Positions 8,919 to 17,421 of a DNA stretch of 64,000 nucleotides are shown piece by piece (within the stretch, counting starts at the first letter, position 1; every line of letters starts with the position of its first letter). The notes beneath the pieces were generated by a model. That model did no database searches and had not been told where the DNA came from. It worked only from the letters and a program-made list of their open reading frames with translations. Made by a program: the position numbers and the translations under genes. The stretch lies in assembly GCF_013177315.1 (NCBI RefSeq), contig NZ_CP053661.1, positions 5,332,001 to 5,396,000 on the forward strand. The letters run 5' to 3'. This DNA comes from Thermoleptolyngbya sichuanensis A183 (lineage in GTDB: Bacteria; Cyanobacteriota; Cyanobacteriia; Elainellales; Elainellaceae).

Positions 8919-10145
8919 TCACCCCTGACTCAGCAGACAGGCGGCAATGCGATCGCTCGCACCAGGTAGTCCCATGCGGCGGCGACCGTTTTCGGCAATG
9001 ATTTGCAGGCGATCGGGGTCTTTCAGCAGCGATCGCACGACTTTGGCTGCCTGGTCGGGCTGTTCGACCAGGATCACCGACGGCCCCAGCAGGCGCGTTT
9101 GGGCTTCGGCAAAGGCGTAGGTAAACTGTGGCCCTTCGCCCGGAAAGATCAGCGCGGGCTTGCCCAATCCCACCACCTGTTCCGTAGCCGTGCCCGCCAT
9201 CGCCATCGCCACGTCGCCCCGGTTGACGCAGCCGTTAAAGGCCGTGGTCAGCAGCAGCGTCGCCTGGTCTTGGCGATAGGCCAGGGGCGGCACGGGAGCA
9301 GGATTGGTCAACTGCCAGCCGCGAGCCTGCAATGCTTGGTGCAGCAAGGCTAAATCAAGATAGGGGGCGATCGCCGCCAGAAAGGTCACGGGGCGATCGA
9401 GTCCCGTCACCAGCGATTGCGCCGCATCCAGCAGCGTTTCCCAATTTCGATAGGCTTCGGGCACCCGCGACCCCGGCAGCAGCGTGGCCACCAGCGCCTC
9501 GTCGGGAATCGCAAAGTCAATCCCCATCGGTTCCAGATCATCCATCATCGGGTTGCCCAGGTCATACACGGGCAGCTTCCAGCGGCTTAGCACCTCGCTG
9601 GTGAGGCTGTCGCGAGGAAACACCGCCCGACAGCGCCGCCGCCCCATTAGCCAGCGCTCCCAGGGCAAATAGACCGATCCTGACCAGCTTTCTAGCTGCT
9701 CAAACCAGGAGGCGCGGGGCAAGAGTCCGGCTTCATCGCGCAAGTAATATTCCGATTTGGCCGTGCCCACAAAGGCGTAGGGCGCACCGCTCCACCAGGC
9801 AAACAGCAGCGGCACCAAGTCACCCACGGCCAAAATCAGGTCGCCCTGCTTGGCCCACTCGCGCACCACGCGAAGCTGGCTGAGGGTGAGTTGCAGCAGC
9901 CCGCCGCGCAGATCCTTGGCAAACTGCCGACCGTCCATATAGACAAAGCCACCGGAGGGAAGCTGTTTGACTGGGCCAATCACCGGGATGCCGCTCTGGG
10001 AATAGGCATGACCTTCGCCCACCAGCGGCAGCGCCACGATATCTGCCACACGGCCTTCTAGGTCTGCCCGATGCCGCAGGGCCCGGAGAATGCGGAGGGC
10101 GATCGCATCTTCTCCATGACCATTGCTCAGACACAGTAGCTTCAT
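8919..10145 (-). CDS. Lipid-A-disaccharide synthase-related protein
   Basis: The 408-residue protein is related to the LpxB/GT-B glycosyltransferases. The N-terminus MKLLCLSNGHGEDAIALRIL is typical of the cyanobacterial-plant LpxB-related family. The C-terminal half holds LLPGSRVPEAYRNWETLL and MAGTATEQVVGLGKPALIFPGEGPQFT, which match the nucleotide-sugar binding part of LpxB. True LpxB joins two acylated glucosamines; this family's acceptor is not established, so I keep a non-committal name. The frame ends 71 bp after the convergent EEP gene, and dapF lies upstream on the same strand. Confidence 0.82.
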   Translation of the reverse strand: MKLLCLSNGHGEDAIALRILRALRHRADLEGRVADIVALPLVGEGHAYSQSGIPVIGPVKQLPSGGFVYMDGRQFAKDLRGGLLQLTLSQLRVVREWAKQGDLILAVGDLVPLLFAWWSGAPYAFVGTAKSEYYLRDEAGLLPRASWFEQLESWSGSVYLPWERWLMGRRRCRAVFPRDSLTSEVLSRWKLPVYDLGNPMMDDLEPMGIDFAIPDEALVATLLPGSRVPEAYRNWETLLDAAQSLVTGLDRPVTFLAAIAPYLDLALLHQALQARGWQLTNPAPVPPLAYRQDQATLLLTTAFNGCVNRGDVAMAMAGTATEQVVGLGKPALIFPGEGPQFTYAFAEAQTRLLGPSVILVEQPDQAAKVVRSLLKDPDRLQIIAENGRRRMGLPGASDRIAACLLSQG

Positions 10146-10255
10146 GCCAAACCATCACTACGCGGTTGAACCTCAAGGATAAGGGATCGCCGCAAAATTG
10201 GGTGAGCCGGGTCAGTGCCCCTATTTTCAAGGTTTTGAGAGGTTAATCCAAGACG

Positions 10256-11104
10256 CTATAGCGCCGTGCCGCTAAACACTTTCTGCGCGGGCCCGGTCAT
10301 ATAGAGGTGCCGATCGGCCTCTGACCACTCGATCAGCAGCGGCCCGCCAGGAAGCTCCACCGTCGCACGGCGATCGCTCTTGCCGTTTAGCACCGCCGCC
10401 ACCAGCGACGCACAGGCCCCTGTGCCGCAGGCCAGCGTAATACCCGCGCCCCGCTCCCACACCCGCATCTTCAGATAGTCCGGGCGCACCACCTGAATGA
10501 ACTCAGCATTAATCCGCTTGGGGAAAGCGGGATGATGCTCGAACTGGGGCCCAATCGCCGCCAGCGGAATCGTCGCCACATCCTCTACAAACGTGATGCA
10601 GTGGGGATTGCCCATGCTGACGCAGGTGACCTGCCAGGTTTGCCCAGCCACCTCCAGCGGCAGGTTCACGACTTTTTCCTCTGGAGCGGCCAGCGTTGTG
10701 GGAATTTCGCCCGCCAGCAGCCGGGGCAGCCCCATATCGACCGTGATCTGTCCGTCTGCCTCTAGGCGTGGCGTGATCAGTCCCGCTAGCGTGTGAATTT
10801 TGTAGACTGGGCGCGGCGATCCGGTTTCGGCAGCTTCTAGGTCGGCAATAAAGCGGGCCAGGCAGCGGATGCCATTGCCACACATCTCCGGCTCTGACCC
10901 GTCAGAGTTGAAAATCCGCATAGTGTAGTCGGTGCCGTCTTGCCCTGGCAGCGCGAAGATCACGCCGTCTGCACCAATCCCAAAGTGGCGATCGCACCAG
11001 TCCACCGCTTGCTCTGGGGTAATGCACGGCTCTGCCTGCTGCCGATTGTCTACCAGGATAAAGTCGTTGCCCAGCCCGTGATATTTCGTAAATGCGATCG
11101 CCAT
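10256..11104 (-). CDS. dapF: Diaminopimelate epimerase
   Basis: This 282-residue epimerase interconverts LL- and meso-diaminopimelate in lysine and peptidoglycan synthesis. The two catalytic cysteines lie in symmetrical motifs: [12 protein letters not shown] in the N-terminal half and [13 protein letters not shown] in the C-terminal half. GNDFILVDN near the start and the conserved GNPHCI (about residue 167) are also present. Length is normal for the family. It is divergent from hfq across 330 bp; dapF next to hfq is a recurring cyanobacterial arrangement. Confidence 0.95.
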   Translation of the reverse strand: MAIAFTKYHGLGNDFILVDNRQQAEPCITPEQAVDWCDRHFGIGADGVIFALPGQDGTDYTMRIFNSDGSEPEMCGNGIRCLARFIADLEAAETGSPRPVYKIHTLAGLITPRLEADGQITVDMGLPRLLAGEIPTTLAAPEEKVVNLPLEVAGQTWQVTCVSMGNPHCITFVEDVATIPLAAIGPQFEHHPAFPKRINAEFIQVVRPDYLKMRVWERGAGITLACGTGACASLVAAVLNGKSDRRATVELPGGPLLIEWSEADRHLYMTGPAQKVFSGTAL

Positions 11105-11434
11105 AGTTGTGATGTGTCAGAGAGGTCTAACGGGGACTCAGTGCCAATAACTCAGTGCCAGTAACCCAAGGACTTGGGAAGATGCTTTGAGCCGCTTGCT
11201 TGAATCATCATAGGCTCCGATTGGGCATTCTGAATATCGCAGATATCGCAGTCGCTTGCGAACCGTCGCAGGCTGCTGCGAGCTGTTACAGACTATCGGA
11301 GCGGGCGATCGCCCCCATCGCCGCCGGACATCTCCTAAACTAGAGGCCTAAACTGAAAGAACCCGCCGCGTCTGGATTGTTCGCTTCCTGAATCACCCCA
11401 AAATCCAAAATCCAAAACCCTGAGACTTTAACCC
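11105..11434. other. Divergent dapF-hfq intergenic region
   Basis: These 330 bp carry the two divergent promoters. I see one HIP1 site near 11305 and a short heptamer repeat (CCAAAATCCAAAATCCAAAACC, given here as repeated CCAAAAT units, 11397-11418) just before hfq. No further gene was found. Confidence 0.5.
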
Positions 11435-11650
11435 ATGAGCATCGAACTAGAAACTGGTCTGCCCAGCGTCCGTCAGATCCAAACCCTAATCCGCGAAGAG
11501 CGCGAAGTAGAACTCAAACTGATTACCAATGACCTGATCACAGGCAAAATGCGCTGGCAGGATCAGCACTGCATTTGCGTGGTCGATCATTACGACCAGC
11601 AAACGGTCATCTGGCGCAGCGCAATCGTCTACATGAAGCCGAAGCTGTAA
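11435..11650 (+). CDS. hfq: RNA chaperone Hfq (cyanobacterial type)
   Basis: The 71-residue Sm-like protein begins MSIELETGLPSVRQIQTLIR, the cyanobacterial Hfq form, with Sm1 (VELKLITNDLITGKMRWQDQ) and Sm2 (QTVIWRSAIVYMKPKL) segments. Cyanobacterial Hfq lacks the canonical KH of the enterobacterial Sm2 motif. In Synechocystis it acts mainly through the type IV pilus ATPase PilB1, affecting motility, rather than as a classical sRNA matchmaker. The length matches the family. Its position beside dapF supports the assignment. Confidence 0.93.
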   Translation: MSIELETGLPSVRQIQTLIREEREVELKLITNDLITGKMRWQDQHCICVVDHYDQQTVIWRSAIVYMKPKL

Positions 11651-11741
11651 CGCGGATCAGGAGTCGGCTCTACTGCTCCAGCGGTTATCTCTATCAACCG
11701 CCAGTTAATCGCCAATCAAGCGCCAATCAAGCGCCACGACC

Positions 11742-12896
11742 CTATTCGGGCGGCCGTCCGTGCCAGGGACTCACCTGCACCACGCCGCCCGGCGTAAACA
11801 CCACGCGAAAGAGGGCGTTGGGTTCTGCGGAGCGATCGGCCTGCTGATATTGCAGGTCAGGCAGCGGCGTTTGGTTGGCGTTTTGCACAGCGGCATTGTT
11901 CATATAGCGGAAGCCCAAGATGTCGCCGTTCTCTGCCACCGAGACTTGATAAACCAAATCTTCGGTAAAGGTTGGCCGCTGCGACCAGGCAGCATCGAGG
12001 CGATCGCGCAGTTGGGTCTTCAGCCGATCCAGTTGCTCTGGCTCGGTAATCTCATTTGCATTAACCAGGGCTTCGCCTACTGAGCCACCCGTCTCCGGAG
12101 GAGCATTTTCAGGGCTAGCGGCAGGGCTGGGATCTTCAGCAGTAGGGCTTTCCGAAACCGTGGTGTCTGGACTTTGAACCGGGCTGGGACTGGCGACCGG
12201 GCTGGGCGAAGCCAGCGGCGTGGGCGAATCCGTCGGCGGGCTAGCTGCGGGAGACGCAGGGCTGACCAAAGGTGCGGGCGTGGTCGCGTCCTCAGCCGCA
12301 GCCTCAGGACGACGCTCCGGAATGGGCAAGAAGAACAGCGCCGCCGCCGCCGCCGCTAGACCCACCAGCCCAATCGCAGCGGGCACAACCTGCTTGGTCA
12401 TGGGTTCATGGGTCACTGCATAGCGGCGCGACACGGGCGCAAGCTGGGGAGCAAACTCTGGCAAGGTCTGACTATCGGCCAAAAACTGGTCAATCGCCTC
12501 CACTAGGTCAAAAAGCTGCACCGTCCGCAAATCAATCTGCACGGGAGCCGCAGACCCGCCGCCGTTTGCCTCGCCCACAAACGAATCTGGCTTGACCGTC
12601 AGCCGATGCAGATCCGGCTCAACTCGCTCCAAAGACACCAATTCCCCTTGGCCGGGTTGGGTGTGGGGATGGGGCACGCCGCTGAGAATCCCCTGGGCAT
12701 AGTTGCTGGCTGTAATCGCCAGATCTTCCAAAAACGCCCGGCCGCCGCTAATTGGTTTTGGCTGGCCGGCAAAGTGGCACTCGGCATTGGTCACCATCGA
12801 CACGACGGGACGCGGTGCTGTGGCAGTCGCCCCGTCGCTCAGTCCTTCAACCACCAGCTTGCAGTTGGGCAGGGTATATTGCCGCTGAATCGTCAT
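11742..12896 (-). CDS. DUF4335-containing membrane-anchored protein
   Basis: A 384-residue cyanobacterial protein. Residues 1-165 match the DUF4335 pattern (MTIQRQYTLPNCKLVVEGLS start). A single membrane segment spans about 169-193 (VVPAAIGLVGLAAAAAALFF). A long Pro/Ala/Ser/Thr linker follows at about 200-270, then a C-terminal soluble domain of about 110 residues containing DLVYQVSVAENGDI. Its ATG overlaps the stop of the upstream DUF3038 gene by 4 bp, so the two are probably translationally coupled. This pair recurs in cyanobacteria; the function is unknown. Confidence 0.82.
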   Translation of the reverse strand: MTIQRQYTLPNCKLVVEGLSDGATATAPRPVVSMVTNAECHFAGQPKPISGGRAFLEDLAITASNYAQGILSGVPHPHTQPGQGELVSLERVEPDLHRLTVKPDSFVGEANGGGSAAPVQIDLRTVQLFDLVEAIDQFLADSQTLPEFAPQLAPVSRRYAVTHEPMTKQVVPAAIGLVGLAAAAAALFFLPIPERRPEAAAEDATTPAPLVSPASPAASPPTDSPTPLASPSPVASPSPVQSPDTTVSESPTAEDPSPAASPENAPPETGGSVGEALVNANEITEPEQLDRLKTQLRDRLDAAWSQRPTFTEDLVYQVSVAENGDILGFRYMNNAAVQNANQTPLPDLQYQQADRSAEPNALFRVVFTPGGVVQVSPWHGRPPE

Positions 12897-13501
12897 GCCA
12901 CTTCTCCATCAAACAAGCTCGTCCAAAGTCGCTGGGGGCCAGCCGTGCCCGTGCAGAAGAGAAGCTGACGCAGCAGCCCCAGCGCCAGGTCATTCAGCTT
13001 TTCGTCGGTGTCGTAGAGCAGCACAGCGGCGCGGCGCGGGTTCATGCGAGAGCGAAAGTGGGCCCGAAAGCGCTCCAGGTATTCCGATAAGCGGAAGTGA
13101 TGCTCCACCGAAAGGTTGCGATCGCTCAATTGCTGGTGCGCCAGCAGAAGCTGCCGAATCACGCCCGTCAGCCGCCGTGCCAGGTTGCAAATCACCAGAA
13201 CCATTGCCTTGCCCTCTGCCTGGGTCAACGTTTTGCGCTGGCTGCCATAGCGTCGCAGCGGGTTGGCGCTGCGGAGCCGCCACAGCCCGACGCGATTTTT
13301 CACGATGCTTTGCAGATTCAGGTCGCTGGCGGTGATCAGCAGCGCTTCGGAGCCGCCCAGGTCCAGCGCTTCGATCGCCAGCAGCAGCAAGTCGAGCTGC
13401 ACCCGCGCCCGCCGGGGAACGGTTTCACCGGGAACCTCAATGTCAGGCAGGGTTCCCAAGATAGGGGGAATGGATTGGTCGGGCGGGGTTTGTACTTGCA
13501 T
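12893..13501 (-). CDS. DUF3038 protein
   Basis: This 202-residue, mostly helical, arginine-rich soluble protein is restricted to cyanobacteria. Recognisable pieces are RRARVQLDLLLLAIEALDLGG near residue 30 and the WRLRSANPLRR segment. It is the first gene of a two-gene operon with the DUF4335 protein and overlaps it by 4 bp (ATGA-type junction). No enzymatic motif is evident. The function is unknown; the fixed partnership suggests the two proteins act together. Confidence 0.82.
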   Translation of the reverse strand: MQVQTPPDQSIPPILGTLPDIEVPGETVPRRARVQLDLLLLAIEALDLGGSEALLITASDLNLQSIVKNRVGLWRLRSANPLRRYGSQRKTLTQAEGKAMVLVICNLARRLTGVIRQLLLAHQQLSDRNLSVEHHFRLSEYLERFRAHFRSRMNPRRAAVLLYDTDEKLNDLALGLLRQLLFCTGTAGPQRLWTSLFDGEVA

Positions 13502-13678
13502 TACGGTACTTGCATTACTTCTCGTGCGGTGAACTCATCTGCGGCTGCCCCAAACGCCAATCTGTCAGCGCTTTGGTTCCCAAATTCGGACGGACAGATT
13601 GATCGGGGCAAACCGATACAACCAGAACTTTATGACTGGAGGATTCGACTTTAGGTTGCCCGCATTTTAAGCTTCGAC

Positions 13679-13963
13679 TTAAACTTCGACCTTCACGCCG
13701 CGCCAAAAGGCAATATGCCCTGTAATTTCTTTAGCAGCATCCTTCGGCGCCGGGTAATACCAGGCGGCATCTTTGTTGACCCGGCCATCAACCACGATGT
13801 TGTAGTAGCTGGCAACGCCTTTCCAAGGGCAGGTTGTGTGGGTGTCGCTGGGCTGGAAATATTCAGACTGGATGGCATCGGGCGGGAAGTATTGGTTGCC
13901 TTCGACCACCACGCAGCGATCGCTCTCGGCTAGCACGGCTCCGTTCCAAGTTGCTTTGGGCAT
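13679..13963 (-). CDS. DUF427 domain protein
   Basis: The 94-residue DUF427 protein has the family signatures AVLAESDRCVVVEGNQYFP, the TTCPWKGVASYYNI core (Cys-Pro-Trp-Lys-Gly) and the AAWYYPAPKDAA segment followed by GHIAFWRGVKVEV. DUF427 is a small beta-rich fold whose biochemical role is unsettled. Length is complete for the family. The 177-bp gap to the DUF3038 gene contains nothing notable. Confidence 0.9.
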   Translation of the reverse strand: MPKATWNGAVLAESDRCVVVEGNQYFPPDAIQSEYFQPSDTHTTCPWKGVASYYNIVVDGRVNKDAAWYYPAPKDAAKEITGHIAFWRGVKVEV

Positions 13964-14035
13964 GGGTTTGTCCTGATGAATACCTGTTAATACCTGACAA
14001 GGAGTTGTACAGATCGCTGAAGAACGAGCAGCTAA

Positions 14036-14173
14036 GAGCTAATTTGTAAAGGAGCCTGAAAGCCTTGTTAATCAAGGATTTCCGAGAAACCGCTTTTCCT
14101 GGGCAAGCATGACCTCAAAGCCACACGTGCCAAGAGTTTCAGGCTTCTTAAGATTTGCCTCATAAATTAGCTC
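14036..14173. mobile_element. Family A MITE, copy 1 (138 bp, TAA target duplication)
   Basis: The 138-bp element starts GAGCTAATTT and ends AAATTAGCTC (10-bp terminal inverted repeats). A further imperfect inverted pair inside is AGCCTGAAAGCCTTG versus CAAGAGTTTCAGGCT. It is flanked by TAA at 14033-14035 and 14174-14176. It differs from copies 2 and 3 at only a few positions. No transposase is encoded. The GAG terminus and a 3-bp TNA duplication match what is known of the IS1031 subgroup of the IS5 family, suggesting mobilisation in trans. Confidence 0.9.
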
Positions 14174-14539
14174 TAAGAATCGGGCAGTTAAATTGGGCTA
14201 AGTTGGGCAGATAACTTAAACCGTGCGGGGCTTTGATGATGCGGGGCTTTGATGGAATTCCACCTTCAATGAAAACTAGTACTGAGCATAATGCCGAAAA
14301 CTGGGGAACGCTGAAATCCTGAACTGTAACTCGTAACTCTTGTAAAAGAAACTCTCGTAAAAGAGTCCCAACCGCCAATTCTAGCGCGTGAGCTTACCAA
14401 TCTTAAAGATCGGCACAAGATTCACCTGAAAGCAAGGCAGGGGTTGGGGGCAGGGAGGCGGACAGTTAGCGATTTTGGCGCGAGTGGCAGGGAGAGGGGT
14501 GTCGCGCGGCACGATGCTGCATAAACTAGAGCCAGAAAC

Positions 14540-14569
14540 AAAACGCCAGAGACACCCATTGGGCGTTTT
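14540..14569 (+). terminator. Terminator- or attenuator-like hairpin in the acyl-CoA synthetase leader
   Basis: AAAACGCC (14540-14547) pairs with GGCGTTTT (14562-14569) around a 14-nt loop, and the T-run continues to 14571. No plus-strand gene ends just upstream, and the hairpin lies about 40 bp before the start codon. It could be a leader attenuator. Function is inferred from shape alone. Confidence 0.45.
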
Positions 14570-14609
14570 TTGGGCGTTTGTTGAGCCGTCTAGCGCTGAG
14601 GGAACCCCT

Positions 14610-16532
14610 ATGACTGCTGCCGTGTCTACTGCTGCCCCACTGAGCAAATCGCCCTTTAGCCAGATGCAAGCGGTTCCTGAACTGTTTGCCCGCTGCGCCC
14701 AGCGACCGGAGATTGCTAATCTAACTGCTGTGCATGATCCCCACAGCACGCCGGAGATCAAGCTGACCTACGCCGAGCTATATCAGCAGATATTGCAATT
14801 TGCCGCAGGGTTGCAGGCGCTGGGCATCCAAGAGGGCGATCGCGTCGCCTTGTTTTCCGATAATCGCCCCCGCTGGCTGATTGCCGACCAGGGCATCATG
14901 ACCGCCGGGGCCATCGACGCAGTGCGTGGCTCCCAGGCAGACCGGGGCGAGCTGCGGTTTATTCTCGACAACAGCGAAGCCGTGGCGCTGATTACCGAAG
15001 ATGCGGCCACGCTCAAGAAAGTCTCGCCCAATCTGGATGACCTGCCGCTGCAAACGGTGATCCTGCTAACGGACGAAACGCTGGACGCGCCGGGGCTAAA
15101 GATTCTTAACTTTTCGCAAGTGCTGGAGATGGGCAAAAACCGCGCCGTGCAGCCGCCCACCCACCGCACCCGTGACACACTGGCCACGCTGATGTATACC
15201 TCAGGAACTTCTGGCGTGCCCAAGGGCGTGATGCTGAGCCACGGCAACTTGCTGTCGCAGGTCGAAGGCGCGGCGACAGTGGTCGAACCGCAACCGGGCG
15301 ATCGCGTCCTCAGCATTCTCCCGATCTGGCACTGCTACGAGCGCACGTTTGAATACTTTATCTTCGCCCACGGCTGCACGCAGGTTTACACCAATATTCG
15401 CTTCGTTAAGAAAGACCTGAAGGAGTTTCGCCCGCAGTTTATGGTGGGCGTGCCGCGCCTGTGGGAGTCGATTTACGAAGGGATTCAGAAACAGTTCCGC
15501 GACCAGCCAGAGAAAAAGCAAAAGCTGGTGAATTTCTTGCTCAAGCAGAGCGATCGCTACGTCAAAGCAAACCGCACCCTGCAAGGGCTGAACCTAGACA
15601 ACCTCAACCCCTCGCCCTTGGACAAGCTGAAGGCCATGGGCGAAGTGGCAATCACCTCCCCGGTCTACCTGCTGGCGGATCGGCTGGTGTTCCAAAAGGT
15701 GCGCGACGGCATCGGCGGACAGATCAAGTTCGTCGTCAGTGGCGGCGGTTCTATTGCCGAGCATCTGGAAGACTTCTTTGAGATGGCAGGCATTCAAATC
15801 TTGGGCGGCTACGGACTGACGGAAACCTCGCCCATTACCCATGTCCGCCGCGTCCGGCATAATATGCGCGGAGCCGATGGGCAGGCGCTACCCTACACCG
15901 AGACGCGCATCGTCAACCCGGAAACTCGCCAGGATTTGCCCCAGGGACAGCAAGGCTTGATCCTGATTCGCGGTCCCCAGGTGATGCAGGGCTATTACAA
16001 GAACCCCGAAGCCACCCGCAAGGCAATCGACCCGGACGGCTGGTTTGACACGGGCGACCTGGGCTGGATGACGCAGTGGGGCGACCTGATTATTACCGGC
16101 CGCGCCAAGGACACGATCGTTCTCACGAATGGCGAAAACATTGAGCCGCAGCCCATTGAAAACGCCATCATTCGCAGCGTGTATATCGACCAGGTGATGC
16201 TGGTGGGACAGGATCAGCGGATGATTGGGGCGCTGGTGGTGCCTAACCTAGAAACGCTGGAGTCTTGGGCGGCGACGCAGGGCGATGGGGTGCGAAACGC
16301 TGACGGCACGATCAACCTAGGGTCGAAGCCCGTGCAGGACTTGATTCGTCAGGAATTGACCCAGGCAGTGCAAAATCGACCGGGCTTCCGCCCCGATGAG
16401 CGGGTTGGGCCGTTCCGCATCCTCAGCGAGCCGTTTACGGTGGACAATGGGTTGCTGACCCAGACGCTAAAAGTGCGCCGCAACGTTGTGATGGAACGCT
16501 ATAGCAGTATGATCGAATCGATGTTTGCCTGA
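14610..16532 (+). CDS. Long-chain acyl-CoA / acyl-ACP synthetase (AMP-forming)
   Basis: A 640-residue ANL-superfamily adenylating enzyme that activates fatty acids. The P-loop TLMYTSGTSGVPKGVMLSH, the acyl-site block GGYGLTETSPITHVR, the DTGDLGWMT aspartate motif and the GRAKDTIVLTNGENIEP hinge are all present. Cyanobacterial homologues act as acyl-ACP synthetases (Aas) that recycle free fatty acids, so ACP may be the physiological acceptor. The open frame begins at 14475, but ATG 14610 has GAGGGA at proper spacing and gives the normal length. Upstream residues overlap a terminator-like hairpin. Confidence 0.88.
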   Translation: MTAAVSTAAPLSKSPFSQMQAVPELFARCAQRPEIANLTAVHDPHSTPEIKLTYAELYQQILQFAAGLQALGIQEGDRVALFSDNRPRWLIADQGIMTAGAIDAVRGSQADRGELRFILDNSEAVALITEDAATLKKVSPNLDDLPLQTVILLTDETLDAPGLKILNFSQVLEMGKNRAVQPPTHRTRDTLATLMYTSGTSGVPKGVMLSHGNLLSQVEGAATVVEPQPGDRVLSILPIWHCYERTFEYFIFAHGCTQVYTNIRFVKKDLKEFRPQFMVGVPRLWESIYEGIQKQFRDQPEKKQKLVNFLLKQSDRYVKANRTLQGLNLDNLNPSPLDKLKAMGEVAITSPVYLLADRLVFQKVRDGIGGQIKFVVSGGGSIAEHLEDFFEMAGIQILGGYGLTETSPITHVRRVRHNMRGADGQALPYTETRIVNPETRQDLPQGQQGLILIRGPQVMQGYYKNPEATRKAIDPDGWFDTGDLGWMTQWGDLIITGRAKDTIVLTNGENIEPQPIENAIIRSVYIDQVMLVGQDQRMIGALVVPNLETLESWAATQGDGVRNADGTINLGSKPVQDLIRQELTQAVQNRPGFRPDERVGPFRILSEPFTVDNGLLTQTLKVRRNVVMERYSSMIESMFA

Positions 16533-16629
16533 GGCCGTTCCCGCATGTTGTATGGTTCGGGGGCGGCGTGAGGGCGATCGCCAGAGTGTTGCACCAGATC
16601 GTGGCACAAACACTTCAAACCTTTATTCA

Positions 16630-17100
16630 ATGGACGATTTCAACTTCCTCATGGACCCCTCCCAATCCTATTTGCTCCTCAAACGCGCTGTGAACGTCAA
16701 GGCTGTGGTCACCCCCCGCTGGAAAGAAGAGAAACAGCAGCAGCTCCAACTCCAGATCGACCAGCTTGATGAACAAAAGCAGCAGCTTGAAACCCAAGAG
16801 CAGCGCATGATGGCGGAAATGCGAAAGCAAATTATTCGCCCTGACGACCCAGCGATCGCCCAGCAAATGAACAACTTCCAACTCCAGGTCAACCAGCGCA
16901 AAAGCGAAATCCTGGAGCGGCGTAATCAGGTGTTGCTGCAACTCCAGCAGGTGCAGCTTTTGGACATGGATCAAGAAGTCAGCGAAGGGCTGGTGGAAGG
17001 TTTCTGTCGCGTCGAAATGGGCGATAACCTAATCCGCAAAATGCAGATCGAGGTGCTGCTGCGGGACGGCATCGTGGAGGAAATTCGGGGAGAGCTTTAG
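16630..17100 (+). CDS. YlqD-family protein
   Basis: The 156-residue protein has an N-terminal YlqD segment (LLLKRAVNVKAVVTPRWKEE). A long glutamine-rich coiled coil follows at about 35-110 (repeated QLQLQIDQLDEQKQQLETQ), then a short C-terminal beta domain (GFCRVEMGDNLIRKM). YlqD is a conserved protein of unknown function in Firmicutes and cyanobacteria. The ORF is open from 16525 and would overlap the preceding gene; ATG 16630 matches the family start MDDFNFLMDP. It sits about 100 bp downstream of the acyl synthetase and may be cotranscribed. Confidence 0.82.
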   Translation: MDDFNFLMDPSQSYLLLKRAVNVKAVVTPRWKEEKQQQLQLQIDQLDEQKQQLETQEQRMMAEMRKQIIRPDDPAIAQQMNNFQLQVNQRKSEILERRNQVLLQLQQVQLLDMDQEVSEGLVEGFCRVEMGDNLIRKMQIEVLLRDGIVEEIRGEL

Positions 17101-17146
17101 ACAGGCGGGGTGGAGAGTTGGAGCATGAGGGCAGCGACCCGATGCT

Positions 17147-17190
17147 CCCCAAAATCCAAAACCCAAAATCCAAAACCCAAAACCCAAAAA
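17147..17190. repeat. Heptanucleotide STRR-type repeat (CCAAAAY)
   Basis: Six consecutive CCAAAAT/CCAAAAC heptamers form a short tandemly repeated repetitive (STRR) sequence of the kind known in filamentous cyanobacteria. Shorter versions occur near 8891, 11397, 25860, 39660, 49031, 49925 and 52540. Confidence 0.8.
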
Positions 17191-17421
17191 TCGATTCCTG
17201 CCTCCTCATCTCCAAACCCTAACCCCCTCGCCAAAAATCTGCTTCGTATCGCGTTACAATTCGATCTGCTGAGTCTCCATTGTTTTGGGGTTGGGCTTGG
17301 CTGCAAAGATCTGAGGGTCGATAGTCACTGATAGTCACTGTTCATAGCAGTCAATCCATAACGGTTTACTGAACGACCCAGCCTGCATTTCACCTTTACT
17401 CACGATTTGGGAAGCCGCTCC

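Noticed and set aside
13863-14075. Minus-strand ORF beginning MINKAFRLLYKLAL
   Set aside because: Its start comes from the left end of a family A MITE; the same N-terminus appears at 49324-49815, which is explained by the repeat and not by homologous genes.
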